Origin: Pectinophora gossypiella
Lineage: Eukaryota > Arthropoda > Insecta > Lepidoptera > Gelechiidae
DNA: 64,000 nt
Assembly: GCF_024362695.1 (NCBI RefSeq)
Contig: NW_026063288.1
Span: forward strand, 1 to 64,000
Reading direction: 5' to 3'
Positions 1 to 11,220 of this stretch are shown in pieces. How positions within the stretch are numbered: the first letter of the stretch is position 1; each line of letters opens with the position of its first letter. Below the pieces are notes generated by a model, which saw only the letters and a program-made list of their open reading frames with translations, did no database searches and had not been told where the DNA came from. The position numbers and the translations under genes are program-made.

Positions 1-172
1 AAATATCTTGAGAATGTGAGTTTCCTCACGATATTTCCTTCATCGCTTTATTTAAGTTCATCTAAATATGAATTCGATAAAAATTTCGAAATTCATTGGT
101 TCAGACCTGTGTTAGGCTCGAACCTGCGATCTCACGCTAAGTTCTTTCTACTAGACTACCAAAGCTGTACAA
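1..172 (-). mobile_element. tRNA-derived SINE (family SINE-2), cut by the window edge
   Basis: Read on the minus strand, a tRNA-like head ends with a B-box-like GCAGGTTCGAGCC (around 113-130), followed by body words that also occur at 7320-7480 and 23999-24110. The 3' tail lies outside the window. It is a copy of the family whose fuller versions are at 7167-7484 and 23995-24570. Confidence 0.6.
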
Positions 173-1964
173 AACACAAATAAAAAATTAGACATAAATA
201 AAGGCTCTAGCTTATATACCAATTAAAGGCTAAAAAGTATAATTTTACGGTCGTTCGGGTTGATAGAGGCACAAAATAATTACAAGACAACTTGCAGTAG
301 GAAGCGGTAACTATAAATATTGACGTTCTATCTAAAATGGTTATACCAAGCCATAAAACTGTCAAGTGACCAATTCATCACCCATTGATATAATTATTTA
401 GATAGTCTATTTTGTTTGTTTCACGAAAACAGTCAAATACATTACTGGTGGACCTCGCACTAATTAAACCCAGTATCGTTTTAACAGACATTTTAATAAT
501 CCGGCGAGCTAGCTTTTCCTAGTAGCTTAAGTATTATCGTAAAAAGCAGATGGTATTTATTTAATTAATAACTCCTTAGTGGATTTTACGACATAAACGT
601 AGCAGCTATTTATCAAAACAGCTGACCGCATTCTGTTTTTCTTTACCCATTGCAGCCAACAGATAAAATCATTACATTAGAGAGGTCATTATTAATTTAT
701 TTACATTATAGGTAAGTATATTGTTCTCACCACTCCTTCGTGCAGTGCACATACTTAATGCATTCCTTGCATCAGCACCAGAGTGTGATCTGTTTCTGAG
801 TGAGTGGATGTATTTGTGTCGTGAGTGTCTGTGGTTCTGCGAGATGCTTTTATACTCAAGTCTGATTATATTATCATGAAAGTTTCGCGGCGCATTGGCG
901 CTTTTGCACTGTTATGTCGTGAAATGTAAATAAATAAATAAATATTATTTTCTGACTATACATGGAATACAATAGCATTATAAAAAAACGGAAATTACAA
1001 ATGACAAATAATCGGTAATTTTTTTCAACTATGTATGACAGATAACCACACGTTATAGGAAGGCCGTCGACTTGTATCGTAATAGTAAACGAAAGTGACT
1101 CCGTCGTGCTTTCTGACTTGTAGCCTCGACAAATTATGACCATTTGCCACATATTGGCCGGCGAATATATCGTGGAAAGTTGCAACGCCCTACAAATAAC
1201 TATTTTTTCACTTTACGCGGACTAAATCAATTTCCTTATTTTTAATCTTTTTAATGTTGAATCGTTGAACTTGAAAAAACCTTTTTAAAAAATAAGTGTG
1301 AATAAAATTATAGAATTCTATTTATAACATTCTATTATTATTATTTAGAGATGGCAGTGTAATGTGAGGTATTTTACTTTTAAAAGTGTTCCATTTACAA
1401 AAATAGGTAGGTACCTATTTAACTTTATTTGACTCAATATTCTACTTTTTTTTATTTATTTATTATTTTTTTTGCAATTTAAAAAAGTAGAATATTGAGT
1501 CTTTTCCATTTGAGACTATGTTACATGTGTAAATAAAAGAGACAAAAGATAAATATAAATTCATACTCAAAAGTCTACTTCCCCTTTTATTTCGGTAATT
1601 TGTAATTTTTCTCACAAGTTTAAGAGATAACAGTCTTTGTTCTAAGCGTTACGTGGTCGGACGTAACATAATGGTTACTAGAGTTACAATGTAATGTTAT
1701 ATAAGTGTAAGAAGAGTGATGCGATGCGATTGTTTGGAGATTTTAGAAGAGTAATGGCATTAGCTGCCAATGTTGCGACTTCGTAACTGTATTGTCCGAC
1801 TGTAAACGGCTAAAAAGAGTGTTCAGTTGGCAGATTTGGGGAAAAACGACGTAGAAAGTGTCATACAAAATCGCGCCATGTCCATAATCTAATAATCGCT
1901 TTCGGTGTGGACAGCCACAGCAACTGATGTTCGGAAGCCGCCACATTTATAACCGCCGTGTTGG
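173..1964. other. AT-rich intergenic stretch, no gene recognised
   Basis: Both strands contain only short open frames without coding character. The one structured item seen is an inverted repeat at 1431-1501, listed separately. Confidence 0.6.
1431..1501. repeat. Perfect 21-bp inverted repeat with a 29-nt AT-rich loop
   Basis: GACTCAATATTCTAC followed by six T at 1431-1451 is matched exactly in reverse complement by 1481-1501. The loop is T/A-rich. It may be the remnant of a foldback element; no second copy was noticed. Confidence 0.7.
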
Positions 1965-2235
1965 AAAAACGCTTGACACACATTGAGAGTTCGCAGGTTC
2001 AAACCCAGAACGGGCCCAATGATTTTCGAATTTGTTTTCGAATTCATGTCAGCGGGAAAAATGCAGAAATGGATTTTCGGAGGTATGCGACCTAACCTGT
2101 ATTGGCGTGGTTTTCCCTGCGCGGTTTGGTAGGTCAGACAGGCAGTCGCTTCTAAAAAAAACCGGACCTGTCAAATTTTCAGGTTAGGTAAGCGGACCCT
2201 GTGAGAAACGGGATAATAGGGCGATGACGTATTCG
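1965..2235 (+). mobile_element. tRNA-derived SINE-2 copy, nearly complete
   Basis: A degenerate tRNA head with GCAGGTTCAAACC (about 1990-2005) is followed by the family body and the characteristic 3' region with ACCTGTCAAATTTTCAGGTT and GTAAGCGGACCCTGTG. The same order occurs in reverse at 7167-7484. Confidence 0.7.
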
Positions 2236-2279
2236 TGTTTGGTTCTTAAATGATTATCATGTGCTCAACGGTGAACGAA

Positions 2280-2425
2280 AACATCGTGAGCAAACCCTCA
2301 TATCAGAAATGTGTTTTCGGGGGTATGTGACCTAACCTAACCTGTCATGGTCAGGTAGGCAGTCGCTTCTGTGAAAATCGAACCTGTGACATCTTCGAGT
2401 TAGGTAAGTGGCCTCTGTGAAAAAA
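2280..2425 (+). mobile_element. Second, diverged SINE-2 3' part in tandem with the previous copy
   Basis: The body words of the copy just upstream are repeated (GGTATGTGACCTAACC, GGCAGTCGCTTCTGTG, then GTTAGGTAAGTGGCC) without the tRNA head. It is probably an older, 5'-truncated insertion of the same family. Confidence 0.6.
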
Positions 2426-2429
2426 AGAA

Positions 2430-4218
2430 GCGAGGAGTGGGTGTGTATACTACACACCTCTGTGATATGCTATATTATGTTGTTCAAATGAGCGTGTAAG
2501 GGTTTTCCATACTGACTAATTAGTAGATTAGAGCCATTCGATGTTCAACCAACGTGTAGTGAACCTTGGAGGATTCGTAACAAATAAAAACGCAAGCGCA
2601 TTGGCACAGCGTTTAATCACAAAACAGTACCCTAAATCGCTTTCCACATTGCCAATGTACAGGATCTGCCAGTCACAGAAGCTATACTTACATACTTATC
2701 GGGCCAGTTATAAAAACCCACAGCAGTTATAGTTACTTGTTCGAGGTGAGGCAACGACTTGCGCACGCGCACCAACCGTGAAATGACACGTCTAACTCAT
2801 CGCCCGCTTCCTTTCTGTATAGTTTTATATCGTTTTTATCGTTTCGTGTGCCATTTGGGCTGTTAAGGATCGATATTATTGGTTTCGGGTCTTGCGTAAC
2901 TGTATTAAAATCTTTTTTTTAAATGTAGGCTGTAGAATCGCGCGAGTTTGTATATCGTTGTATTAAACTATCTGCTTATACATTTATTGTAATAATTTCT
3001 ATAATTCTTCTTCACCTTATTGTTAAATTATATAAAAAAAATAGAATATTTAATTGTATTGAACTCTGCACAACCCATGATTATATATTACTGTACAAAT
3101 GGAAGATAGCTGGTACTTATAGCACAGGTTATATCTATTGTAAATACCAGCAGTGCTTTAAAATTGTTAATCTTGTAGGTACTATTATTTTACGTTGTTT
3201 GGAACAATAAATACATTTTATTATTACTACCTATACAGGGTGTTAGTGACAGCGTAACGAACACTGAGGGGGATGATTCAGACCATGATTCTGAGGTAAT
3301 ATCAAGTGGGATTTACCGTAGGACAGGCAAAGGGAACTTAGCCCATACAGCCAAGTGATCCGTAGATAATAAATTATTTGCTTATTTTTTCAAATGTATT
3401 GTACATTTGAAAAAAAATATTTTATAATATATTTTATTTTATTATAAAATTATTATTTGATAGGTACCATTTAGGCAGGCAGTTAAGTTCACAATAAGTA
3501 TTCGTATAATCACTATTTTGCCTTTCTAACCATTCTACTTAGATACCTACGAATTCTAGAAGTTTCCAGAAAAAACTTAAGTTGTTTGTTCGTTTGTTCT
3601 TTTTTTTGATATACGGAAGTGAAGATTGCATTCGTCACCATTTAGCTCATTGGTAATCTCTGTAAGGCAGGATACATTACCGAACAGCGGCTATAGCAGT
3701 CTCGTTTAGGTCGATGGATTCACCGCCTCGTGCTTCGTTTACACTAAGGCACATTTTGTATCAGTACATAGTTTCGACACAGATTAACCGGAAAAAATAT
3801 TATTCAGATATTTAATGCCCGGTGCAGGTCGCGAAATAGCGACGAGGGAACTAGTGAAGTGTGAACGAGGCATCACATTGACGTAACTTTTGTACAGGAT
3901 AAAGGTAGTTGCGTTCATTTTTAGTTACTTAAGTATGAATTTAAATAGTAGACTGGTAGGACTTTGTTTCGATTGGATATAGTTCATTATTAAAACTTAA
4001 AAAGCTTTTGTAAGCGAGCTTTTTAAATGCAAAGGAAAAAAAGACTTAGGTAAGTTCTTGAACAAAAAAAAGAAATAAAATTAAAAATAAATTTAAGCGA
4101 GCACATAAAAACGTGCGTGTTAATGTTTGTATGCGAGCTATACACCTCTGGCTACTCCTTCTTGTGTTTGTTGTTGTTACAAAAACGTGTGAAATATGTG
4201 TTACTGACATCCACTACT
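2430..4218. other. Intergenic stretch, mostly unrecognised
   Basis: A 63-codon open frame at 2541-2732 has no recognisable domain and no splice or promoter context, so it is not called. The only repeat identified is a half foldback element at 3235-3330. The remainder is AT-rich with no supported gene. Confidence 0.5.
3235..3330 (+). mobile_element. Half copy of foldback element family A, joined to a retroposon scrap
   Basis: It begins CAGGGTGTTAGTGAC and continues through the words shared with the arms of the copies at 37235-37460 and 37496-37722. The second arm is missing. From about 3322 the sequence matches the 3' part of the retroposon at 43303-43706 (GGCAAAGGGAACT, GCCCATACAGCCA). Confidence 0.65.
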
Positions 4219-4345
4219 ACAAGACTAATAATAATAATAATAAAAACACTTTATTGCACACAAATTCACAAAACATTTACAGGATAAACTTATTCTAAGG
4301 TGGGCAAAGACTACCACTTTTTGTCTCCCAAGAACAAAACAAAAC
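4219..4345 (-). mobile_element. 3' tail of a non-LTR retrotransposon
   Basis: A run of TAA trinucleotides precedes AAACACTTTATTGCACACAA, a tail form repeated at 28060-28075 and 42964-42978. A microsatellite plus such a tail is the usual 3' end of 5'-truncated LINEs of the CR1/Jockey type, here on the minus strand. Confidence 0.55.
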
Positions 4346-4789
4346 TTGTCAAACAAATGAGTGGCGAATGACACGTCCTCACTACGAATACGCATACCGT
4401 TGGATCCGGTTCTAGAGGACAGCTTTCTTTCCGCAGCCAGTTTGGATTAATTACTCCATCGGGTTATCAGATGCGATTTCAATTTCGTTCGATTTTTTTA
4501 AATCGCACCTTCTAGGTTATTTTATGTTGAATGTACTTAAAGCTGTACGTATCCGTTATTATTACATTTTCTTGTTTTTAAAAATATAAAACATTTACAC
4601 ACAATAATTAGACATTTACGGGAAAAACTTGTGCTGAGATGGCCAAAGGCGGCTTTATCGCTAAGAGCGATCTCTTCCACATAACTTTCGGCATGGGATA
4701 TAATACACTTGAACAACTATAGTGTAGCGGGCAAAAAAGGAGAATAAAAAATAAATACAAAAATGACAGATTTTAAAAATTACAGTACA

Positions 4790-4990
4790 CACCAACTAAT
4801 TTTATTTTAAGTTTATTCCTGTCATTTTCTTATCCGCTGAATAGGAAAGAGACGGACACGTCAATTTTAGGCAAAAATTTAAACGACCCTCTCAAAATTT
4901 TGCATTGACCAATAACCCGACAGAATTAAGTTGACGGCACACATGAAACCTGAATACCAGCGATGCCTATTTGACAATAGAGATTTTGTG
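4790..4990 (+). mobile_element. Partial copy of foldback element family H
   Basis: It shares CTAATTTTATTTTAAG, TGTCATTTTCTTATCCG and the internal phrase AATAACCCGACAGAATTAAG with the copies at 9490-9830 and 48176-48555. Only the left arm and the internal part remain. Confidence 0.6.
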
Positions 4991-5009
4991 TTTTTGTATT
5001 GTATTGTAA

Positions 5010-5072
5010 AAATTGTCCGGCCCAGTAGTTAATGCCATCTGCGGCAAATCTAAAATAAGTCACGTCAAAAAA
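5010..5072 (+). mobile_element. Short 3' tail of repeat family T
   Basis: It carries the family core AGTTAATGCCATCTGCGGCA, then AAGTCACGTC and an A-rich end. Better copies with target-site duplications are at 24739-24855 and 45253-45348. Confidence 0.65.
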
Positions 5073-5106
5073 TAAAAATTGTAGAAATGTCTGGCCTCAA
5101 TTTTCA

Positions 5107-5245
5107 CCCAGAATGTTTATTTATTTATTTGTACACAATAAAACAGACACAAGAAACATACAAAGAAAACAGATAGTACAGGCCAGCTTATCTCTAAACA
5201 AAGAGATTTCTTCCAGCTGACCTACGTGGCAAGAGAGACTTTCAA
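5107..5245 (-). mobile_element. 3' tail of a non-LTR retrotransposon
   Basis: A TTTA microsatellite is followed by ACACAATAAAACAGACAC and a 3' untranslated body that recurs, diverged, at 14281-14345. This is a 5'-truncated minus-strand LINE end. Confidence 0.5.
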
Positions 5246-5825
5246 CGTATAAATACCTAAATAAATAAGTAAAAGCATACAAATACGGCTAATGCAACTC
5301 AAGCAAGACTCAGATATTAAACCTTCAATTTCCTTTTAAAACTACCCACCGTGTCACTATTAATTGACAGAAATCGAGGTTTCGTTGAAGAGAATCATAC
5401 CTACCAGAATGTTATTTTTCAAAAAGGTACTTACGTGGTTTTCGCTATAACACTCTTTTTCCCTTTTATGGGAAACAAAATGATTTCGCCCTGCATTTGC
5501 ATGCACAGTAGATTAATGTGATCGAGTCAAGCGTGCGTATCGGATACGGAAATGATTTCAAATCGGTCAAGGGTGGGAGACTTGCGGTTAATGTACCGCA
5601 GTCCGCAAGTGACAGAGATGGTTCTCTGACTCTCCACTCTACACACACTCTCCCCACTTCAGGAACGTTCACAGCAGAAAAAGGCGCAAATCTTATGTAC
5701 TTACTGGTATTAGCGGGCCGTTTTCCGCAACTCGACGTCTGAGCGCCTATTTTATATACCCGAAACGGCTGGATCACACAAGCCAGAAAAAGTGAAGAGA
5801 AATAAGGAAACGGTTTATTAAATCA

Positions 5826-6240
5826 TATATTTGGAGCATTGCATTCTATGGAAGTGAAACGTGGACTATGACACAGAGAGACAGAGAGAAGTCGGAAGTG
5901 TTTGAGATGTGGTGTTGGCGAAGGATGGAGGGTATAAGCTGGACTGAAATGGTGTCAAATGAAGAAGTGCTGGAAAAAGTTGAAGAAAGGAGAACCATAT
6001 TGAAGACTATAGAGAACCGGAGAGTAAATATGATTGGCCACCTGATACGACACGATTCATTTATAACAAACATTATAGAAGGAAAAATTGAAGGGAAGAG
6101 AGGAAGGGGTAGACCTAGGAGAATATTTATGAAACAAATAAAAGAGGAGCTGCAGGTCGTGTCGTATCGGGAGTTGAAGGTTTTGGCGGGAAGAAGAGAG
6201 GAATGGCGATTACTCCACCGACAAGAGCGCAGCTCTTAAA
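5826..6240 (+). pseudogene. C-terminal fragment of a non-LTR retrotransposon reverse transcriptase
   Basis: The frame from about 5839 reads AFYGSETWT, then EMWCWRRMEGISW, NMIGHLIRHD, GKRGRGRPRR and stops at 6237-6239. This order is the conserved C-terminal region of endonuclease/reverse-transcriptase ORFs of RTE-like LINEs that are abundant in Lepidoptera. The polymerase core and endonuclease are absent, so it is a dead 5'-truncated copy. The end of its coding part recurs on the opposite strand at 36170-36530. Confidence 0.8.
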
Positions 6241-6985
6241 TAGAGAGACAGATGTAAAAAGAGCTTTAATAAGTACCTAACTTGTAGGCTGATAAAACCA
6301 GAAGAACAATTTGAAATAGAAAAGCAGCCAGTGTCCTTACTATTAAAAAGTTTTAAAAATAGGAACATTCCGAGGAACAGCACATCACTAAACCCAATGA
6401 ATCCTACTCAAGTAGGCAGCAAATATTAAGATCATAGAATAAATAATAATAGTTACTGCATATAGAACAATTAACTACCAAAGTAAAAAGAACGTTCGAA
6501 AATCAAATATAACAATAGTGTGGCAGCTGTTACTGACAAAATGGTCGGGAATTATTAAAAAAAAAATAACTAGAGTCATCGTAAACTTTTAAAAGGGTGA
6601 TGAAATACCTATTTATATATTTGTATAGGTACACAAATACAACTTATTTTTTGTTCAAAATTGATTAGAACTAACCGCAAATGGTTTAGTTTTTAATTGT
6701 TGTTATCATGTGTATGTACTTATTAAGTAAGTAAATAACATAACCGCAAAGTAAAATCCCGTAAGAAAAGCATTCAAGTATACTACAGGACAAAATAATT
6801 CATACAAACACAATAAAACCCGATTATGACCGTATTGATGACGAAATCATTTGTCAAAAAATAAAATATGTTTCCCGAAGTAGCGCAAGAGTTGGAAATC
6901 TAACATAAATTCAATTGAAATTTTATTTATCATAACATGTCGTCATCACTAAACAAATGTGATTCAACTTTTACGCATTATATTA
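6241..6985. other. AT-rich stretch, nothing recognised
   Basis: No open frame of note, splice context or repeat word shared with the rest of the window was seen here. Confidence 0.5.
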
Positions 6986-6989
6986 CGGA

Positions 6990-7090
6990 CAGGGTGGTCT
7001 CTACCGGGTGAGAGCCCTCAGCGCTCCCCATTTGTCCGGCCAAGTGATGCCATTTGCGGTAAATCTACAATAAGTCACGTCTAAAAAACA
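6990..7090 (+). mobile_element. Family T tail
   Basis: It contains CCGGGTGAGAGCCCTCAGCG, CCATTTGTCCGGCCAAGT, then CTACAATAAGTCACGTC and an A-rich end. A GTA is lost from the usual AGTAGTTAATG. Confidence 0.7.
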
Positions 7091-7166
7091 TAGCATGTAA
7101 TTATAAGAGATTTACTTCGTATCTTAAGGCACCCAAATACACAAGGAAAAATCATCATCTCCATAG

Positions 7167-7484
7167 CATTGTCATGTTTTTTTCACACGGTCCGCTTACC
7201 TAACCTGAAGATTTGACAGGACCGGTTTTTTACAGAAGCGACTGCCTGCCTGACCTTCTAAACCGCGAAGAGTAAACCATCCTAATACAGGTTAGGTCAC
7301 ATACCTCCGAAAATGCATTTCTCGGGAATGTGGGTTTCCTTACGGTCATTGATATAATATATCAAGTGAACGTGATAATCATTTATGATCCAAACATGAA
7401 TTCGAAAACAAATTCGACATACATTGGTTTAGGCTTATGCTGGGATGTGAACCTGTGACCTCAGAGTGAGATCATCATCAATTT
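7167..7484 (-). mobile_element. tRNA-derived SINE-2, nearly full length
   Basis: On the minus strand the order is tRNA-like head (TCACAGGTTCACATCC near 7440-7458), body with ATGATTATCACG words, then the 3' region with ACAGGTCCGGTT-like and GGTTAGGTAAGCGGACC words, ending in an A-rich run. The extreme 5' end of the head abuts the LINE fragment that follows. Confidence 0.7.
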
Positions 7485-7485
7485 A

Positions 7486-7710
7486 AGAGCCACGCTCTTG
7501 TCGATGTAGCATTTTCCATTCCAGTCTATCAAAGGCCAATTTCTTGATTAATCTGTTCCATGTAAGCTCTTCTTGGTCTTCCCCTTCCTCTCTTTCCTTC
7601 TATGATGTTTTTAATAAATTCGTCGTGTGTTATTAGGTGTCCAATCATCTTGCCTCTCCTGTCCTCAATAATTCTCAGTATTTGTCTCTTTTCCCTTACT
7701 CTTACTAGCA
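7486..7710 (-). pseudogene. LINE reverse-transcriptase C-terminal fragment
   Basis: The minus strand reads REKRQILRIIEDRRGKMIGH, LITHDEFIKNIIEGKRGRGR and PRRAYMEQI, the same conserved block as 5826-6240. It ends with the 3' untranslated words that recur at 48935-49000. Truncated at the 5' side. Confidence 0.75.
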
Positions 7711-7944
7711 CTAGCAAAGTGAGAGGCAAGGATAAAAATGCAAAATATTTAAAAACAAACACGTATAGTATTATTAATAAATTGGATGTTTAAAGAAGCA
7801 AATGCAAGCAACTGGATACAAGGTAATAATAGGTACGGTCTAATGTTATGCACCACTGATACGTCCGGCGGAAAAATGTTCATACTTACTCTGAAAACCC
7901 TGAGCAAGAAAACTAATCTGGCTTGGTACAAAAATTATTATTAT

Positions 7945-8085
7945 TAGTAGCCCTCAATGTCCCACTGCAGGGCAAAGGCCTCTCTTCCTTTCTTCCACTT
8001 TTCCCTGTCCCCAGCTTGGCCGTGCCACCGTTTCGAAAAACGGTGTAACTCGTCGCGCCATCTTTTTCGTGGCCAAAAATAAGTA
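7945..8085 (-). pseudogene. 3' end of an RTE-like LINE
   Basis: It encodes in broken frames a C-terminal block like that of 63505-63650, with the terminal words GCAGGGCAAAGGCC and CCCACTGCAGGG. Remnant only. Confidence 0.6.
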
Positions 8086-8258
8086 CAAAAATAGTTTCTG
8101 TAAAAAAAGTACCAGTGTCCTTACAACGATATTCGATAGCGGGCTTGTCGTTTATCGAGCACCTCATTAGCTACACGAAGTCCCTTGTAGTTTTAGTACT
8201 TACCTACATTTTAGTTTCCTTTTTACTAAAAAATGGATCTTATCTGAAAATAAGTACA

Positions 8259-8563
8259 TACATACATAACATAAACAGCCTATATACGTCCCACTGCTGG
8301 GCACAGGCCTCCCCTCAATCAACCGGAGGGGGTATGGAGCGTACTCCACCCCGCTGCTCCACTTCGGGTTGGTGGAGGTGTTTTTACGGCTAATAAATAA
8401 GGATCACCTTACTTTTTCGGATAATCAGGTGATTAAGCTTGAAAAGTCCTTACCAAACAAAAGAGTCTCACAAAGTGATTTCGACAATGTCCCCATCGGG
8501 AATCGAACCCGGACCTCCAGATCGTGAGCCTAACGCTCTAACCACTAGACCACAGAGGCTGTT
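8259..8563 (-). mobile_element. Full-length tRNA-derived SINE-1 with 12-bp target-site duplication
   Basis: The minus strand begins AGCCTCTGTGGTCTAGTGGT (A box) and has a B box GGTTCGATTCC about 45 nt later. The body is followed by a tail derived from a LINE end (GCCCAGCAGTGGGACGTATA). The element is flanked by AAAATAAGTACA at 8247-8258 and 8564-8575, an exact duplication, so it is a single intact insertion. A pol III promoter of the tRNA type is expected from the boxes. Confidence 0.9.
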
Positions 8564-8654
8564 AAAATAAGTACACATTTTTTATTATTAGCATACTTAA
8601 TAGGCGTTTATTTCTTGGCTTGGTAATCTACACTAATACTTACTGTTCACTTTT

Positions 8655-8738
8655 TTTTTTGACGTGACTTATTATAGGTTTGCCTTAGATGGTATTAACT
8701 ACTTGGCCGGACAAATGGGGAGCGCTGAGGGCATACTG
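8655..8738 (-). mobile_element. Family T tail, minus strand
   Basis: A T run and GACGTGACTTATT are followed by the family core in reverse (GATGGTATTAACTACTTGGC) and AATGGGGAGCGCTGAGGGC. Confidence 0.65.
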
Positions 8739-8784
8739 TTCACTGTGAGCGTCAGTTTATGTACGTAGGTTTTGTAAAAAAAAG

Positions 8785-8972
8785 TAACACAATACATGGT
8801 TCATGATTCTGAGTTAATTTTCCATCGTAGAAGTAAAAAAAATAAAGTAATTTAAAAAATACACAAAAAAACGACTATATCGACGGAAAATTCCACTTGA
8901 TATTAACTCAGAATCACGGTCTGAATCATCTCTCTCAGTATTCGGGACGATATCAGTAACACTCACTTTCTT
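8785..8972. mobile_element. Foldback element family A, left arm eroded
   Basis: The right arm (GGAAAATTCCACTTGATATT, then TCAGAATCACGGTCTGAATC) is intact. The left arm retains only CATGATTCTGAGTTAAT and a short part of the rest. Compare 37235-37460. Confidence 0.65.
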
Positions 8973-9245
8973 AAAAAATAAAGTAAATTAGTGAAGTAGA
9001 GTAGTAGGAGCTAAGGAAATAGTAAGTACAAATCGGGTCAAATTAAATGGATAGTTGATTTATTTTGTAATGAATATTATTAAACAACCTGTTATGAAAT
9101 GTAACTACCTATTACGCGTACCTAATACCCTTTCATTTTCCTGACAGGTAAAAACAACGTATTATACGCTTATAAATAACATACAAGTATTTATTTAAAA
9201 TAACATTTAAACAAACAAGTTCTTAAACATTTCCTCTTCACTTGT

Positions 9246-9320
9246 GGTCTAGTTTTTTTTAACCGACTTCAACGAAAGGAGGTTATTTTCTTAGTAAATT
9301 CCGGTTGGGAACTTGCTTGC
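9246..9320 (-). repeat. Short interspersed repeat with ACCGACTTCAA / AGGAGGTT words
   Basis: AACCGACTTCAACGAAAGGA followed by GGTTATTTTC resembles a short repeat I associate with many lepidopteran genomes. Only this copy is seen in the window. Confidence 0.4.
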
Positions 9321-9489
9321 CGTTTTGAGGTGGAAAAAACATTTTTACGTAATAATATTACGTGTAATGCATTCATTTGTGCGTGGTGTGCATCGCTTAT
9401 ATTTTATTTATGAAGTGACCTGGTTCGAGCGTATATCAAGTGTCGTATAGAATGATGATTACGTTTTTTAGTAGTAGTGCAGTGGTATT

Positions 9490-9830
9490 GATTCCAATTC
9501 CATCTAATTTTATTTTGAGCTATAAGTACCTGTCATTTTCTTATCCGTCGAAAATGAAAGGGGCGGATAATCGATAGGCATAAAATTTATAAAACACAAG
9601 TAAATTTTAGGTAGAAATTTAAACAACGCTCTGAAAATTTTACGTTGGCCAATAACCCGACAAAATTGAGTTGACAATACAGGTCAAACGGCTTGCGTAC
9701 TAGCGAGATGCCTATGAGATAGGCATCTAGATACCCGGTTATTAGGTAGTTCTTTCAATCATTCATTTTTAAATTAATAGGTGTCAAAAATCCGTCCCTT
9801 TCCTTTTAGTTATAATTCAGCCGTCAAAGG
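9490..9830. mobile_element. Foldback element family H, degraded
   Basis: It has a left arm with CATCTAATTTTATTTTGAGC and GTCATTTTCTTATCCGTCG, an internal phrase with CAATAACCCGACAAAATTGA, and a right arm with CCGTCCCTTTCCTTTTAG. The arms are inverted relative to each other. A diverged copy of the element at 48176-48555. Confidence 0.6.
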
Positions 9831-10047
9831 CCCCTAACATGGCTCATGTAACGACTACGTACTTATATCCGAAACCAACGGCTTAACGTGCATTCCGAAG
9901 TACGAATCATCTTACTTTCCGAAAATCGGGTGATCAGCCTGTAATGTATAACCAAACCAGGGCTCACAAAGTGATTTTTGTGATATGTCCCCACCGGGAT
10001 TCCCCGGGATCGTGGGCCTATCGTTTAACCACTGGACCACGGAGGCC
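9815..10047 (-). mobile_element. tRNA-derived SINE-3 copy
   Basis: On the minus strand the head reads GCCTCCGTGGTCCAGTGGTT, then a body that matches 53232-53555 (CACAAAAATCACTTTGTGAG, AAGTAAGATGATTC). It ends with AGCCATGTTAGGGGCCTTTG. The 3' end overlaps the edge of the preceding foldback element. Confidence 0.75.
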
Positions 10048-10377
10048 TTTCCTATTATAATTGACTCATATAAAATATTTTATTTAAGTTAATAGTAGGT
10101 TGGTAACACAGTACCCTATTCGTAATGTAATAGGGACTTTCCAACATATAACAACAATACCTAATATCGGATTGTTCATATAGAGTTACGGGTATTATTA
10201 GCCTAACTACTTATTTGACTAACTTAACACAAGGAAATTCGAAAAAAGGAAAAATTTTCGTTTGTACCGAAACTACCCTTAAAATAGGATTACAAAATAA
10301 AGACAGTTCAATTATTGCGCAACAAATGCTTATAACCTGATCTATTTGCAATTCTAAATTCTTTTAATCAGTAGGAG

Positions 10378-10525
10378 GTAGGAGTGGAATTCTCTGCCGT
10401 CTTCTATAACCCGGGTGCTTTCAAGGCCGGAGTGAACAGGCACCTTCTGGGCGAGCTCGCTCCATCTTAGGCCTCGTCAATGCTTTCGGGCAAGTCTGAG
10501 GTCAAGAGCAAACCCATCAAAGGTA
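10378..10525 (+). pseudogene. 3' end of a non-LTR retrotransposon
   Basis: The words GGAATTCTCTGCCGTCTTCT, AACAGGCACCTTCTGGGCGA and ATCTTAGGCCTCGTCAATG recur at 26940-27070 (plus) and 38575-38800 (minus). The translation FYNPGAF..GVNRHLLGEL resembles the C-terminus of LINE reverse transcriptases, whose final helix often has such an F..RVxRHL pattern. Confidence 0.65.
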
Positions 10526-11220
10526 AAAAAAAAATACGAATTCGTTCTATAGAAAAAGAACATTTTAAACTTTTATTTGGCGTTTATATTTCGTAATTAT
10601 GTAGGTACTTACCTGCTACATTTTTGGCGCCAGGAGAGTATTTAATGTTTATTAAATAAGTATTAATTTACTGGGTCATTGATTGGCGACTCGTCGACTT
10701 ATGTTACATGTCTCCTTTCACTAATTTGACCTGGATTCTACACCGATTCGAATATTCGATGTTGAACGTTCTCGGAAGTTCTTCCGATTAACTATCCAAT
10801 TCTCTATGTTAACAAATTTGTAAACAGCGAGGCTATGAAGTAAGCGGTAATTTAAAAAAGATAAAAAATGTGTAAATTTTATGTAAACAAGGGACAATCG
10901 TCGAAGAAAGTTGTCATACTTAAACTTGAAAGCTCGGAGAAATGTATACTTAGTTCACCTTGCGATGGATGTACCTCTGACTAGCCCAATTAAGAATATA
11001 GTCGTGAATATGTCATAATTATTTTAACAAAATGTATTTTGGTTCGGCGCCATTTCAACTCTCGACCTGACACGTTTTCAAATATAACGTATTATTATTT
11101 TTTCATAACATTATCGCAAATTCTCAACTATTACTACATTATGCTGATAAATTTTCATATAAACCTACGCATAACCTTTTTACATGAAAATACTAACTAT
11201 TTATTGAAATAGTATAATAA

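Noticed and set aside
5868..6239. A functional host gene
   Set aside because: The protein is the C-terminal remnant of a LINE reverse transcriptase with no core domain, and the block recurs elsewhere in the window.
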